A stretch of 64,000 bases of DNA from Salipaludibacillus daqingensis. GTDB lineage: Bacteria; Bacillota; Bacilli; Bacillales; Salisediminibacteriaceae. The position numbers were made by a program, and so were the translations under genes. Under the pieces are notes generated by a model. That model made no database searches, was not told the origin of the DNA, and was given only the letters and a program-made list of their open reading frames with translations. The DNA lies in assembly GCF_029891575.1 (NCBI RefSeq), contig NZ_JARZHF010000002.1:186001-250000 (forward strand), given 5' to 3'. Below, piece after piece: positions 27,460-37,130 of this stretch (within the stretch, counting starts at the first letter, position 1; every line of letters starts with the position of its first letter).

Positions 27460-28463
27460 TCGTGCTCTCCTTTCTGAGAGGGTAGTTGTTCAATCTCTTT
27501 TTGAATCGTCTCGATAACATTTTCTTCATGCATCATCTTTGCTTGCTTAATTGCACTGAAAAATGCATGAGCATCTGAAGAACCATGAGCTTTTATGACA
27601 GGTGCTTGTAACCCAAACAACCCAGCACCACCATATTCAGAGTAATCCATTTTTTGTTTCACTCGTTTAAAAGCTGGTTTTAATACACCTGCTGCTAATT
27701 TATTTTTAAACGAAGATGTGAGCTCTTTTTTCAATATAGAAAACAAGGAAATAGCTGTTCCTTCAATCGATTTAAGGACAAGATTTCCTGAAAAACCGTC
27801 ACATACGACCACATCTGCTACACCATTTAATAAATCTCTTGCTTCTACATTACCGACAAAGTTCATAGAACTTTCTTGCAACTGAGTAAACACATGTTTC
27901 GTTAAATCCGTCCCTTTACCAGCTTCTGAACCAACGTTTAGCAATCCAATTCTTGGTTTTTCAATTCCACGTACTTTTCTCATATACACTTCACCCATTA
28001 ACGCATATTGAACAAGGTGAGATGTTTTTGCATCCATATTTGCTCCTACGTCCAAAAGTAGAAATCCGTCCCCTTCAAGAGTTGGTAGCATTGGAGAAAG
28101 GGCTGGTCGTTCTATTCCTTTCGTTCTACCAACAACGAGAAGACCTGCAGTCATTAACGCCCCCGTATTTCCTGCTGAAACTGCAGCATCGGCGTTCCCT
28201 TGTTTTACTTGTTGCACAGTGAGCACCATCGATGAATCCTTTTTTCTTCTGACCGCTCTTACTGGAGAATCATCGCCATCAATGACCACTTCTGTATGGA
28301 CAATTTCTGTCCGATCTTTTGTTTTAATATAGGGACTCATTTTTTTCTCGTCCCCTACAAGGATTATATGTAAATCTTTATACGTTTGAAGAGCTTTTTC
28401 GCAGCCTTGGATAATACTCTCAGGCGCGTTGTCGCCTCCCATAGCATCTACTGCCAACCTCAT
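27456..28463 (-). CDS. plsX: Phosphate acyltransferase PlsX
   Basis: Makes acyl-phosphate from acyl-ACP, the first acyl donor for PlsY in phospholipid synthesis, as a peripheral membrane protein. It begins [20 protein letters not shown] and contains SAGNTGALM and [25 protein letters not shown]. 335 residues. It overlaps fapR by four bases. FakA and FakB in this window make the same acyl-phosphate from exogenous fatty acids. Confidence 0.98.
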   Translation of the reverse strand: MRLAVDAMGGDNAPESIIQGCEKALQTYKDLHIILVGDEKKMSPYIKTKDRTEIVHTEVVIDGDDSPVRAVRRKKDSSMVLTVQQVKQGNADAAVSAGNTGALMTAGLLVVGRTKGIERPALSPMLPTLEGDGFLLLDVGANMDAKTSHLVQYALMGEVYMRKVRGIEKPRIGLLNVGSEAGKGTDLTKHVFTQLQESSMNFVGNVEARDLLNGVADVVVCDGFSGNLVLKSIEGTAISLFSILKKELTSSFKNKLAAGVLKPAFKRVKQKMDYSEYGGAGLFGLQAPVIKAHGSSDAHAFFSAIKQAKMMHEENVIETIQKEIEQLPSQKGEHE

Positions 28464-29038
28464 ACGTTTGTTTCCTCCTCTTCACTGACACCATCACGGA
28501 ACATAGAGAATTTACCTCTGAAAACAAGTTTTTGTTCCACATAACTATATACTTCAACAAGCGTTCTATTTTCATGAATTTCTGTCACTTTAGCTTTTGC
28601 TACAACTCTTTCACCAACATTTACTTGGCTTTTAAAAGATACATCTGCTTGGGCAGTTAACGCTAATTCATCATCAATGATAGCAACAGCTAATGAATTA
28701 GCTTGGGCAAACAAATGATGACCGCGGGCGATCCCAGTTCGAGAAAACACATGTTCATCTCTTATATCTAATAACGAAATGGCATGGTGATCTAACTCTA
28801 AATCAATAACTTCTCCAATTACTTCTTCAATAGGAAGAGCCTTAACCGTATCATACTGTTGCTTTGCTACGTGTTTAATCCGCGCCCTAACTTCTGGTAT
28901 ATTTAATTCTAATCGATCAAGTCGAATTGTTTGGACACTAACATTAAACGCTACAGCAAGAGCATCATCCGTGACAAAAGGGTTCTCTTCTATTTTTTCT
29001 TTTAGCATAGGTTGACGCTGCTTCTTAGATAATTTCAT
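28460..29038 (-). CDS. fapR: Fatty acid and phospholipid regulator FapR
   Basis: Repressor of lipid synthesis genes that is released by malonyl-CoA. An N-terminal helix-turn-helix ([21 protein letters not shown]) is joined to a hot-dog domain ([19 protein letters not shown] ... [19 protein letters not shown]). 192 residues. It heads fapR-plsX-fabD-fabG-acpP and a FapR site lies at its own promoter, so the operon is self-regulated. Confidence 0.97.
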   Translation of the reverse strand: MKLSKKQRQPMLKEKIEENPFVTDDALAVAFNVSVQTIRLDRLELNIPEVRARIKHVAKQQYDTVKALPIEEVIGEVIDLELDHHAISLLDIRDEHVFSRTGIARGHHLFAQANSLAVAIIDDELALTAQADVSFKSQVNVGERVVAKAKVTEIHENRTLVEVYSYVEQKLVFRGKFSMFRDGVSEEEETNV

Positions 29039-29057
29039 CTGATCACATCCACACTCA

Positions 29058-29074
29058 TATGACTAGGTACTAAT
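29058..29074 (-). promoter_or_regulatory. FapR operator
   Basis: Read on the minus strand the site is ATTAGTACCTAGTCATA, close to the FapR consensus as I recall it (TTAGTACC-two bases-GTCTTAA). It begins four bases downstream of the -10 box, covering the likely transcription start. Confidence 0.8.
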
Positions 29075-29077
29075 AGT

Positions 29078-29106
29078 AGTATATAGCTCGTAGATCATGT
29101 TTTCAA
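29078..29106 (-). promoter_or_regulatory. Sigma-A promoter of the fapR operon
   Basis: Minus strand: -35 TTGAAA (29106-29101), 17-base spacer, -10 TATACT (29083-29078). It lies in the gap after recG and 40 bases upstream of the fapR start. Confidence 0.8.
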
Positions 29107-29118
29107 CCGAAAATTTAA

Positions 29119-31152
29119 TTAATCAAATTTTGATTCTTGAAAGGCACCTTGTTTTTCGAGTGCTTCTCTTAATAATCTGTAATCTTCAGAAGACCAAAAA
29201 GCCTTGGAATTTGCGAGTTTTGTTGCGTCTTGTCTTGCAATTTCTAACACTCGGTAATCTTCCACAATATCTGCTATTTTAAATTGAGGAAGCCCACTCT
29301 GTTTCACCCCGAAAAAATCTCCCGGTCCTCTTAACTCTAAATCTCGTTGTGACAATTCAAAGCCATCATTTGTTTCTGTCATAATCGACATTCGCTCTTT
29401 TCCTACATCCGTTTTTGGATCTGCAAGAAGAATACAATGGGATTGATCTGAACCTCTACCAACTCTGCCTCTCAGCTGATGAAGCTGGGATAAACCAAAC
29501 CGGTCTGCATCATAAATAACCATCACTGTTGCATTCGGTACATTCACGCCCACTTCTACTACCGTTGTTGACACGAGTACTTGAGTTTCATTTATTGCAA
29601 AGGAGTGCATCGTAGTATCTTTTTCCTCATGGTGTAGCCGTCCATGCATTAAACCAACATTAATTTCGGGTAGAGCTTGTGATAATTGAAAGTGAACGTC
29701 AATGGCATTTTGCACGTCTAACGTTTCAGACTCTTCAATAAGAGGACAAATCACATACACTTGGTGGCCATTTCCTAACTCTTTTTTCATGAAATCTATC
29801 ACTCTAGGAAGCATGTCATGTTTTGCCCAATGCGTTTTTATCGGCTTCCGCCCTTTCGGCATTTCATCAATAGTAGACACATCCATATCACCAAAAGCAG
29901 ATATTGCTAACGTTCTTGGAATCGGTGTCGCTGTCATAAATAAAACGTCAGGTTGTAGCCCTTTATTTTTTAGAACGCGACGTTGTTCAACACCAAAGCG
30001 ATGTTGTTCATCTGTGATAACAAACCCAAGTCGATCAAAGTCGACGCCTTCTTGAATAAGCGCATGAGTTCCAACAATGATATCAATCTGTCCATCTCTT
30101 AATTGCTGTAAAGTTTCTCTTTTCTCTTTTGCTCTAGCCGATCCTGAAAGTTGTGCAATCTTTACACCCATTCCCTCAAACAAATCTTTCAAAGATGCAA
30201 GGTGTTGCTCTGCTAGTATTTCGGTGGGAACCATCATCGCTCCCTGATAGCCAGCTAGGACATTGGCATACAAAGAAATAGCAGCTACGATTGTTTTACC
30301 TGATCCGACATCCCCTTGTAAAAGTCGATTCATTTTATATGGAGAAGAAAGATCATCGATAATCTCATTTAATACCCGTTTTTGCGCGCCAGTAAGGGGA
30401 AAAGGAAGCCCTTCGATGAACGTTGTTACTTCTTTTTCTTGGAACACTTTTCCATTACCTTTTTCTTCTTCTCTCCGCTGTTTTCGAAATAACTGCATTT
30501 TCATTTGAAAAAGCAATAATTCTTCATAAATCATTCGACGTTTTGCTTGACGAAATGTATCAAGATCAGCTGGAAAATGCAAATGATACAATGCACTTCT
30601 TCGTTCCATCAAACGATACGTTGCTAGTAGTTGCTCTGGTAAAATTTCTTTTACTTGTTCTCCATATTCGGAAAAAGCCAGATCAATCCATTTTTTCAAC
30701 ATTTGAACTTTAATATCGCCTTTGACTGAATAAACTGGTTCTAATCCACTTTCTCTGTCTATCGACTTAGGTTTCACCGTGCCACCTGTAACTGCTAGTC
30801 TATTTCGATCTAATTTACCTGAAAAAACGAGGTGGTCGCCGAGATTAATTTGTTTTTTCAAATAAGGCTGATTGAAAAAGATCGCTTGCACTAAGAGACC
30901 GTCCACGAGAACGCGAACGGTCAATCTAGATTTCTTCTTTCCAAAAAAACGCAAGTCAGGTTCACTATGAACTTTGCCTTGAAGAGTTACACGTTCGTCG
31001 TGTTGTACTTCGTTTATTGGCCTGATCGCATGGTCTTCATAACGAAATGGAAAATGTTCAAATAAATCTTGAATTGTTGAAATTCCCATTTGTTGAAGTT
31101 GTTCCATTGCTTTAGGTCCTACACCAGATAATGATGATACTGACTGAATCAT
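29119..31152 (-). CDS. recG: ATP-dependent DNA helicase RecG
   Basis: Remodels stalled forks and Holliday junctions. An N-terminal helical region and wedge OB-fold (about 55-150) precede the two helicase domains: Walker A GDVGSGKT, DEQHRFGVEQR (DExH), FMTATPIPRT, then QLRGRVGRG (motif VI). 677 residues with the ATG at 31152 (AAGGTG eight bases before); a GTG at 31161 lies inside that site. It starts 12 bases after sdaAA. Stop is close to the fapR promoter. Confidence 0.97.
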   Translation of the reverse strand: MIQSVSSLSGVGPKAMEQLQQMGISTIQDLFEHFPFRYEDHAIRPINEVQHDERVTLQGKVHSEPDLRFFGKKKSRLTVRVLVDGLLVQAIFFNQPYLKKQINLGDHLVFSGKLDRNRLAVTGGTVKPKSIDRESGLEPVYSVKGDIKVQMLKKWIDLAFSEYGEQVKEILPEQLLATYRLMERRSALYHLHFPADLDTFRQAKRRMIYEELLLFQMKMQLFRKQRREEEKGNGKVFQEKEVTTFIEGLPFPLTGAQKRVLNEIIDDLSSPYKMNRLLQGDVGSGKTIVAAISLYANVLAGYQGAMMVPTEILAEQHLASLKDLFEGMGVKIAQLSGSARAKEKRETLQQLRDGQIDIIVGTHALIQEGVDFDRLGFVITDEQHRFGVEQRRVLKNKGLQPDVLFMTATPIPRTLAISAFGDMDVSTIDEMPKGRKPIKTHWAKHDMLPRVIDFMKKELGNGHQVYVICPLIEESETLDVQNAIDVHFQLSQALPEINVGLMHGRLHHEEKDTTMHSFAINETQVLVSTTVVEVGVNVPNATVMVIYDADRFGLSQLHQLRGRVGRGSDQSHCILLADPKTDVGKERMSIMTETNDGFELSQRDLELRGPGDFFGVKQSGLPQFKIADIVEDYRVLEIARQDATKLANSKAFWSSEDYRLLREALEKQGAFQESKFD

Positions 31153-31164
31153 CTCATTCACACC

Positions 31165-32046
31165 TTACTTGGAGCCTGATCCGAAGATTTGCTCCTGATA
31201 TCTTCTTCCTGTTGGTGTTGCTGCTAAACCACCTTCTCCTGTCTCACGTAAGCTGGATGGCATTGTTTCTCCAATGCGATACATCGCATCAATAACTTCA
31301 TCACACGGAATACGACTTTCGATTCCAGCAAGAGCCAAATCAGCTGCGACAAGGGCATTTGATGCACCAAATGCGTTCCGCTTCACACATGGCACTTCAA
31401 CCAAACCAGCAACAGGGTCACACACTAATCCTAGCATATTTTTAAGTGCCATCGCCATAGCTTGCCCTGACTGTTTTGGTGTGCCACCTGCCATTTCTAC
31501 AATTGCAGCTGCTGCCATTCCTGTAGCAGAACCTACTTCAGCTTGACATCCCCCAGCAGCACCTGAAATAGACGCATTGTTTGCAATAACATATCCAAAT
31601 GCTCCACTAACGAACAAGTAGCGAATCATTTGTTCTTTTGAAGGGTTTAATTTTTCTTTCATAGCAAAAAGCGTTCCAGGCACGACACCAGCTGAACCTG
31701 CTGTAGGGGTTGCGCAAATAGTCCCCATAGCAGCATTCACTTCGTTGGTTGCCATCGACTTACTAACGGCATCTAACATGACGTGACCTGACAGTGTGTC
31801 GTTTAGCTGCATATATTCATGAAGTTTTTTTCCATCTCCACCAGTTAATCCTGAAACGGATCTGACTTGTTCTATAATTCCTCTATTTGCAGCTCGCTCC
31901 ATCACGTCCAAGTTTTTTTCCATTTGAGCGATAATATCTTCGCGACTTCTTTCATGGACTTCCATCTCTTGCTTAATCATGACCTCTGAAATGGAACAAT
32001 TTTTATCTTCACATAGTTGAATAAGTTCTTCTACGTTTCGAAACAT
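31165..32046 (-). CDS. sdaAA: L-serine dehydratase alpha subunit
   Basis: Catalytic iron-sulfur subunit converting serine to pyruvate and ammonia. Cys ligands are seen in MGTICATPTAGSAGVVPG, GAAGGCQAEVGSATG, and MLGLVCDPVAGLVEVPCVKRNAFG. 293 residues. AAAGGAGG precedes the ATG. It lies 171 bases after sdaAB, longer than usual for an operon pair. Confidence 0.97.
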   Translation of the reverse strand: MFRNVEELIQLCEDKNCSISEVMIKQEMEVHERSREDIIAQMEKNLDVMERAANRGIIEQVRSVSGLTGGDGKKLHEYMQLNDTLSGHVMLDAVSKSMATNEVNAAMGTICATPTAGSAGVVPGTLFAMKEKLNPSKEQMIRYLFVSGAFGYVIANNASISGAAGGCQAEVGSATGMAAAAIVEMAGGTPKQSGQAMAMALKNMLGLVCDPVAGLVEVPCVKRNAFGASNALVAADLALAGIESRIPCDEVIDAMYRIGETMPSSLRETGEGGLAATPTGRRYQEQIFGSGSK

Positions 32047-32217
32047 ATGACTTCCTCCTTTGATGCTGGCTCTGTTAGTATTTTATTAAATACTTTCGTA
32101 ACAAACTGAAAGCGAAATGAGTTAATGGACAAAAGAAAGTCCAAGTCAATTTCGAAAAAATTCTACCATGAGTTTACTTGACTCAAGTGAACAGAACTTT
32201 TATTGCTCTTGATCTAA

Positions 32218-32880
32218 CTACTCGTGGATTTTTGTCACTTTTTTTACGTGCTCAAGTTTTGTTAAGTCTGATATCGTATATTCATCAATGTTTTCATCAA
32301 CTTCAATGACCATAAGTGCTTCTTTTCCTTGTTCTTTTCGAGATACTTCCATATGACCAATATTTATTTCATTTTGTGCAAGTTTCGTTGCTACCGATGC
32401 AATCGTCCCATAACGGTCATCGTGCACAACTAAAATAGCAGGATGGTTCCCACTCAGCCTTAAATCAAAGCCGTTTAATTCTTTCACTTCAACCTTACCT
32501 CCACCAATAGAAATACCTATCAGTTCCATTTCATCGTCTTCATTACCTAAACGAATTTTTACAGTATTCGGATGATCTAGGTGAGCCTCTTCTTCATGGA
32601 AAGAAAAAGACAGATCATTTGCTTTAGCATGTTCAAATGAGTTTGTAATTCTTTCATCATGCGTATCATAACCGAGAACGCCTGCAACAAGAGCTACATC
32701 TGTACCATGTCCTTTATACGTTTTCGCAAAAGAGCCGTAAAGATGAAAAGCTACCCACGTTGGTTTTTTTTGAAATAGTTGTCTAGCTACTAATCCAATT
32801 CTTGCTGCACCTGCTGTATGTGAACTTGATGGTCCTATCATAACCGGACCAATAATATCGAAAACACTTCTAAACTTCAT
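32218..32880 (-). CDS. sdaAB: L-serine dehydratase beta subunit
   Basis: Partner of SdaAA. The N-terminal part has the SDH signature DIIGPVMIGPSSSHTAGAARIG; a C-terminal ACT domain (VVHDDRYGTIASVATKLAQNEINI) probably binds serine. The ATG at 32880 with AGGAGG seven bases upstream gives 220 residues; an upstream in-frame start at 32937 would place this ribosome binding site inside the gene. Confidence 0.96.
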   Translation of the reverse strand: MKFRSVFDIIGPVMIGPSSSHTAGAARIGLVARQLFQKKPTWVAFHLYGSFAKTYKGHGTDVALVAGVLGYDTHDERITNSFEHAKANDLSFSFHEEEAHLDHPNTVKIRLGNEDDEMELIGISIGGGKVEVKELNGFDLRLSGNHPAILVVHDDRYGTIASVATKLAQNEINIGHMEVSRKEQGKEALMVIEVDENIDEYTISDLTKLEHVKKVTKIHE

Positions 32881-32951
32881 TTGATGTCCTCCTAATGTCG
32901 AGGTCGTTTGATGATCCTCAATTTCTAATAGATTCATTGACTAGACTGACG

Positions 32952-32965
32952 TGTTAGCGCTTTCT
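32952..32965. promoter_or_regulatory. Possible CcpA cre site upstream of sdaAB
   Basis: TGTTAGCGCTTTCT fits the cre consensus TGWNANCGNTNWCA at all but the last base. It lies about 72 bases before the sdaAB ATG. Carbon control of serine breakdown would make sense, but the short motif is common by chance. Confidence 0.4.
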
Positions 32966-33209
32966 TTCAAATAACGTATTATAAAGTCTTCCTTCTATTT
33001 GTCTTTTCTTACTCTTCGGTGGTTAAAATCATTACCACCATGATCATCTTAACAAATTCACTCTCGATCGGCTATCAGAATTTATAGAAGAGCAAAAAGT
33101 AGGCATATAGTTAGTAGTTATTCTGTAGTTAAGAGGTGGACCCGCACTGAACCGAAACCCGACTATTTCAACCACTTTCTTCAAACTCATGGATCTATCA
33201 TTTTCAACC

Positions 33210-33243
33210 AAAAAAACTGTCCCAAAATAACCGGGACAGTTTA
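33210..33243 (-). terminator. Terminator of the degV gene
   Basis: Minus strand: AAACTGTCCC-GGTTATTTT-GGGACAGTTTTTTT. Good stem and T run. Confidence 0.92.
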
Positions 33244-33273
33244 AAAAAGTTTATTTCACACGAACAAGAGGTC

Positions 33274-34134
33274 TTATTTTCTCATTTTCGTAACAGAAAC
33301 GGCTATTGTTCCTGGTCCAACATGGGTGCCAATTACCGGTCCAATATTAGTGAGAACTTCTTTTTTTACAGTAAAATGATCATTCATTTGAGTCATCAGA
33401 GATTTTGCCTCTGATTCCGCTTTTGCGTGAGAAATACCAACATGAATATCATCCTTACCGTAGCGGTTTTCGAACTCCTGAATCATTCTATGAATCGCTT
33501 TCTTTTGACCGCGTACTTTCTCGAAAGGAAAAACCTCACCTTCCTCTGTTAAGGATAAGATTGGTTTTATTTTCAGTAACGAACCTAACACAGCAGAAGC
33601 TTTTCCAATACGCCCATTTTTCTCAAGATACTCTAACGTGTCTACCATGAAAAAAACAGTTGTATCTTCTAGTAGCTCATCCACTCTTTTTAAACAGTCT
33701 TCTTTCGTTGCGCCAGCTTTCGCCATCGTTGCAACTTCAACTACGATAATGCCTATTGCATAAGACGCGCGTTTTGAATCGACAACGGTTACTGGAATAT
33801 CATCTCCTAGCGTTTGAGAAGCAATATAAGCAGACTGAAATGTACCGCTTAATTTTGATGACAAATGTATAGATATGATATCAGGAGAATCATTTGCTTC
33901 AAACAACTGACGATATTCCGTTTCAAATTGATGGGGGGTTGGTTGAGATGTTGTTGGAATGCTATCTGCTCCACCCAATTTTTCATAGAATTCATTAGAC
34001 GTTAAATTAACACCGTCTTCAAATGTTTCTTCTCCGAAATGCACTTTTAATGGAACAACTGAAATATCTAACTCTTGTTGCAAATCAAAAGGAATATCAG
34101 CCGTAGAATCTGTAACGATTTTTACAATACTCAT
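33274..34134 (-). CDS. DegV family fatty-acid-binding protein (FakB-like)
   Basis: Binds a fatty acid in a pocket between two domains and presents it to the kinase FakA. The 286-residue protein has the DegV hallmarks: IVTDSTADIP at the start, TTSQPTP near 60, SSKLSGTFQSA near 92, and GPVIGTHVGPGTIAV at the end. The ATG at 34134 follows GGGGG by eight bases. It is 168 bases downstream of fakA on the same strand, so a kinase-carrier pair is likely. Confidence 0.92.
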   Translation of the reverse strand: MSIVKIVTDSTADIPFDLQQELDISVVPLKVHFGEETFEDGVNLTSNEFYEKLGGADSIPTTSQPTPHQFETEYRQLFEANDSPDIISIHLSSKLSGTFQSAYIASQTLGDDIPVTVVDSKRASYAIGIIVVEVATMAKAGATKEDCLKRVDELLEDTTVFFMVDTLEYLEKNGRIGKASAVLGSLLKIKPILSLTEEGEVFPFEKVRGQKKAIHRMIQEFENRYGKDDIHVGISHAKAESEAKSLMTQMNDHFTVKKEVLTNIGPVIGTHVGPGTIAVSVTKMRK

Positions 34135-34302
34135 GAAAACAACCCCCAGTTTCATAGTGATAATAGAAGTACAGTAAAGAGGATGTCTAAAAATTCTTCG
34201 TAGATCTATTTTTCCTGCCCCTCACTTGCTTTCCCAAGTGCTAAACTTTCTCATTAAAGAATCGAGAACTTTTTGACAGAAAAGAGTGGATCCCAGAATT
34301 TT

Positions 34303-35988
34303 CTACTCTACAGACAAAATATAAGAGTATAGTGGTTGATTCCCTAAATGAACTTCTACCTCAACATCATCGTGTTGTTCTTCAATGTATTGGACTATTT
34401 CATCTGATTCTGACTCTGTTCGGTCTTCACCTCTGATGATCGTTAAAATTTCACTCTCATCATCTACCATTTCAGCAATCAGTTCTTTCGCAACTTCTTG
34501 AACAGAAGAACCTGTTGATACGATATTTTTCTCATAAATGCCCATGAAATCGCCTTTCTTAATAGCCACTCCATTTAAACTTGTATCACGAACAGCGTAT
34601 GTTACCTCGCCGGTTTTCACTTCTTTCATGATTTCATTCATTCCATCTGCATTTTCATCTAACGATTGTTCTGGATTAAATGCAAGCATCGCAGCTAAAC
34701 CTTGTGGCACCGTTTTGGAAGGCACAACGATGACATCCAAATCCGACACATCGGCAGCCTGATTTGCAGCCATTACAATATTACTATTGTTAGGTAAAAG
34801 AATGATTTTATTCGCATTACTTTCGTCAATCGCTTTAACAAAGTCTTCTGTTGATGGGTTCATTGTTTGCCCACCTTCAATGACTGTTTTCACACCTAAT
34901 CCTTTGAAGAGGTCGGCAATACCCGTTCCTAATCCAACAGTTATAACAGCATACTCTGTTTTCTTATTAGATTTAGAAGGTTTAGGTGCTGTAGGTTCGC
35001 TACCTTTTTCGTTTAAAATTGTCGTATGTTGTTCACGCATATTTTCAATTTTTACGTTGACTAGCGAACCAAACTTTTGCGCTTCTGAAATGACATTACC
35101 AGGATATTCAACATGAATATGGATTTTTAATAGTTCTTCATCTGCAACGACTAATAGAGAATCACCGTATTGGTCTAACTGCTGACGAAACCCATCTTCA
35201 CTGAACGGATTTTCAGCCATTTTTTCTTCTTCAAATTTAACCATCACTTCTGTACAATAGCCAAATTCGATATCTTCCGTAGCAAGGTGGCTTTGTGCAG
35301 ATTGGTGGTGCTCTAATTTAACAAGCTCGTCCATATGTGGTTCGTCTTGTTGAACAGAATCAGCAACTTTCTCTCCTCTTAAAATAGCAAGGAAACCTTC
35401 ATAAATCGTTACTAATCCTTGCCCACCTGAATCCACCACTCCAACTTCTTTTAATACAGGGAGTAGATCGGGTGTTCGTTCTAAAGAAGCTTTAGCTTCT
35501 TCAAGAACGACAGCCATGAGTTCATTGACATCTTCATTATGTTTACTGAAGTCATTCCCTTTTTTAGCTGCATCTTTGGCTACTGTAAGAATCGTACCTT
35601 CTACTGGCTTCATGACCGCTTTATAAGCCATTTCTACGCCGTAGTCTAACGCTTTACTCAAATCTTTTGCTGTAATGGTTTCTTTTCCTTCTACAGATTT
35701 CGAAAAACCACGAAACAGCTGAGAAAGAATAACGCCTGAGTTTCCTCTTGCGCCCATCAACAGCCCTTTAGCAAAGCTCGAAGAAATCGCCCCAACGTGG
35801 TTCTTTGTTTGTGCTCGTACTTCTTTCACCCCGGATGTAATCGTAAGGTTCATGTTTGTCCCTGTATCTCCATCTGGCACAGGGAACACATTTAATGCAT
35901 CAATTTTTTTTGAATTACTGGAGAGATTGTTTGCGCCTTCAACAAGCATCTGCGCAAACTTTTCCCCTTCGATAATATTGACAGTCAC
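34303..35988 (-). CDS. fakA: Fatty acid kinase FakA (YloV)
   Basis: Phosphorylates FakB-bound fatty acids to acyl-phosphate for phospholipid synthesis. The N-terminal DhaL/DAK2 ATP domain carries VPDGDTGTNMNLT (near 37) and MGARGNSGVILSQLFRG. A middle domain follows (about 220-330), and the C-terminal third looks DegV-like. 561 residues. The GTG start follows AGGAGG by seven bases. It starts 25 bases after yloU. Confidence 0.95.
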   Translation of the reverse strand: MTVNIIEGEKFAQMLVEGANNLSSNSKKIDALNVFPVPDGDTGTNMNLTITSGVKEVRAQTKNHVGAISSSFAKGLLMGARGNSGVILSQLFRGFSKSVEGKETITAKDLSKALDYGVEMAYKAVMKPVEGTILTVAKDAAKKGNDFSKHNEDVNELMAVVLEEAKASLERTPDLLPVLKEVGVVDSGGQGLVTIYEGFLAILRGEKVADSVQQDEPHMDELVKLEHHQSAQSHLATEDIEFGYCTEVMVKFEEEKMAENPFSEDGFRQQLDQYGDSLLVVADEELLKIHIHVEYPGNVISEAQKFGSLVNVKIENMREQHTTILNEKGSEPTAPKPSKSNKKTEYAVITVGLGTGIADLFKGLGVKTVIEGGQTMNPSTEDFVKAIDESNANKIILLPNNSNIVMAANQAADVSDLDVIVVPSKTVPQGLAAMLAFNPEQSLDENADGMNEIMKEVKTGEVTYAVRDTSLNGVAIKKGDFMGIYEKNIVSTGSSVQEVAKELIAEMVDDESEILTIIRGEDRTESESDEIVQYIEEQHDDVEVEVHLGNQPLYSYILSVE

Positions 35989-36013
35989 GAATGTTCCTCC
36001 TAACTATGAACTT

Positions 36014-36379
36014 CTAAAGGTTGGTTACGCGAACGCCTTGAACGAAAATGTTAACAGAGTCAACTTTCAATCCAAGCATTTGCTCTAACTGATATTTCAC
36101 TTTGGATTGTACATTATGGGCTACTTCAGAAATTTTAGTGCCGTAGCTAACAATAATATACATATCAATATGAACTTCTTCGTTTTCTTGTTCACGGATG
36201 ACCACACCGCGTCCTAAATTCTCTTTTCCTAAAAGGTCTGTAATGCCATCTTTTAACTGTTTTCGTGATGCCATGCCAACAATGCCATAGCAATCAACTG
36301 CTGCGCCTCCAGCTATAACTGCAACTACTTCTTTTGATACATCAATATTTCCAAACTTTGTTTTCATTTCTATGGTCAT
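36014..36379 (-). CDS. yloU: Asp23/Gls24 family protein YloU
   Basis: 121-residue member of the Asp23/Gls24 (DUF322) alkaline-shock-like family. Typical blocks are VIAGGAAVDCYGIVGMAS and HIDMYIIVSYGTKISEVAHNVQ. Cytoplasmic, with no membrane segment; the role in Bacillus is unclear though it travels with fakA in most Firmicutes. TAAGGAGG precedes the ATG. It is divergent from rpmB. Confidence 0.93.
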   Translation of the reverse strand: MTIEMKTKFGNIDVSKEVVAVIAGGAAVDCYGIVGMASRKQLKDGITDLLGKENLGRGVVIREQENEEVHIDMYIIVSYGTKISEVAHNVQSKVKYQLEQMLGLKVDSVNIFVQGVRVTNL

Positions 36380-36548
36380 AGGAAATATGCCTCCTTAATA
36401 AGGTATTTTACCTTTATGGCTATCGTCATTTTACTATAAAATAACAAAATTTAAAAGAAAACTTAAGTTGAAGCCAAAAGCAATTTTACCATACTTGGTT
36501 TAAAAGATGCTGTCAAGCTTCATTACTTGATAAAAATTTCTAAATAAC

Positions 36549-36577
36549 TTGAATTCTTTCACTTGCTATGCTAATAT
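36549..36577 (+). promoter_or_regulatory. Sigma-A promoter of rpmB
   Basis: TTGAAT (36549-36554), 17-base spacer, TAATAT (36572-36577). The rpmB start lies 75 bases downstream. Confidence 0.6.
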
Positions 36578-36652
36578 AACCAAGTGTCTCATTTGAATTT
36601 TAAATAGCATACGAATGATTGTTTTCATCGTGAAACAGAAGGAGGGATATTT

Positions 36653-36841
36653 ATGGCACGTAAATGTGTTATAACGGGTAGAGGCCCTAGAACTGGAAAT
36701 AAACGTTCTCATGCGTTGAACTCTACAAAGCGCCGTTGGGGTGCAAACGTACAAAAAGTACGCATTTTAGTTGATGGCAAGCCGAAGCGTGTATATGTTT
36801 CAGCTCGCGCTCTAAAATCTGGTAAAGTTGAACGAGTATAA
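36653..36841 (+). CDS. rpmB: 50S ribosomal protein L28
   Basis: 62 residues, [23 protein letters not shown], basic throughout. Two Cys in the zinc-type position are not both present (only Cys5), so this is the C-minus, zinc-free form. AGGAGGG lies seven bases upstream. Plus strand, convergent with spoVM, with a strong terminator just after it. Confidence 0.98.
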   Translation: MARKCVITGRGPRTGNKRSHALNSTKRRWGANVQKVRILVDGKPKRVYVSARALKSGKVERV

Positions 36842-36853
36842 TTTTACAAGGAT

Positions 36854-36883
36854 AAAAAACGGCGCACCCTGCGCCGTTTTTTT
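36854..36883. terminator. Bidirectional terminator between rpmB and spoVM
   Basis: AAAAAACGGCGCA-CCC-TGCGCCGTTTTTTT: very strong GC stem with T runs on both strands. Confidence 0.95.
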
Positions 36884-36929
36884 ACTTTTTGGGCTCTGTA
36901 TTAAGATGGCAGAACGTTTTTTCTGTCGG

Positions 36930-37010
36930 TTACTCTTTACGAAAGGTCCCAAGTACCGCGCGCACAAATCCTCCAATAAATCTAGGTAATTTAATCGTAT
37001 AAAATTTCAT
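36930..37010 (-). CDS. spoVM: Stage V sporulation protein M
   Basis: 26-residue amphipathic helix MKFYTIKLPRFIGGFVRAVL plus GTFRKE. In B. subtilis SpoVM reads positive curvature of the forespore membrane, anchors SpoIVA and starts coat assembly. Pro9, needed for membrane curvature sensing, is present. GGAGGGG lies before the ATG with normal spacing. The position next to rpmB and thiN matches B. subtilis. It is strong proof of a spore former. Confidence 0.97.
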   Translation of the reverse strand: MKFYTIKLPRFIGGFVRAVLGTFRKE

Positions 37011-37130
37011 GCTTTCCCCTCCCCGAAAGAACATTCGAAGCGAATGAATCTTATGATTGAGAAATCACTTATCAGTACCTCGTTATTACACATTATATTC
37101 AGAAGCGGAGAAATAGTACCAATTTTTTCT

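Larger units (their letters stand above)
32881..33273. other. Intergenic region between degV and sdaAB
   Basis: 393 bases. It holds the degV terminator (33210-33243), a cre-like site near the sdaAB end, and otherwise unremarkable AT-rich DNA. No small gene is supported. Confidence 0.5.
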
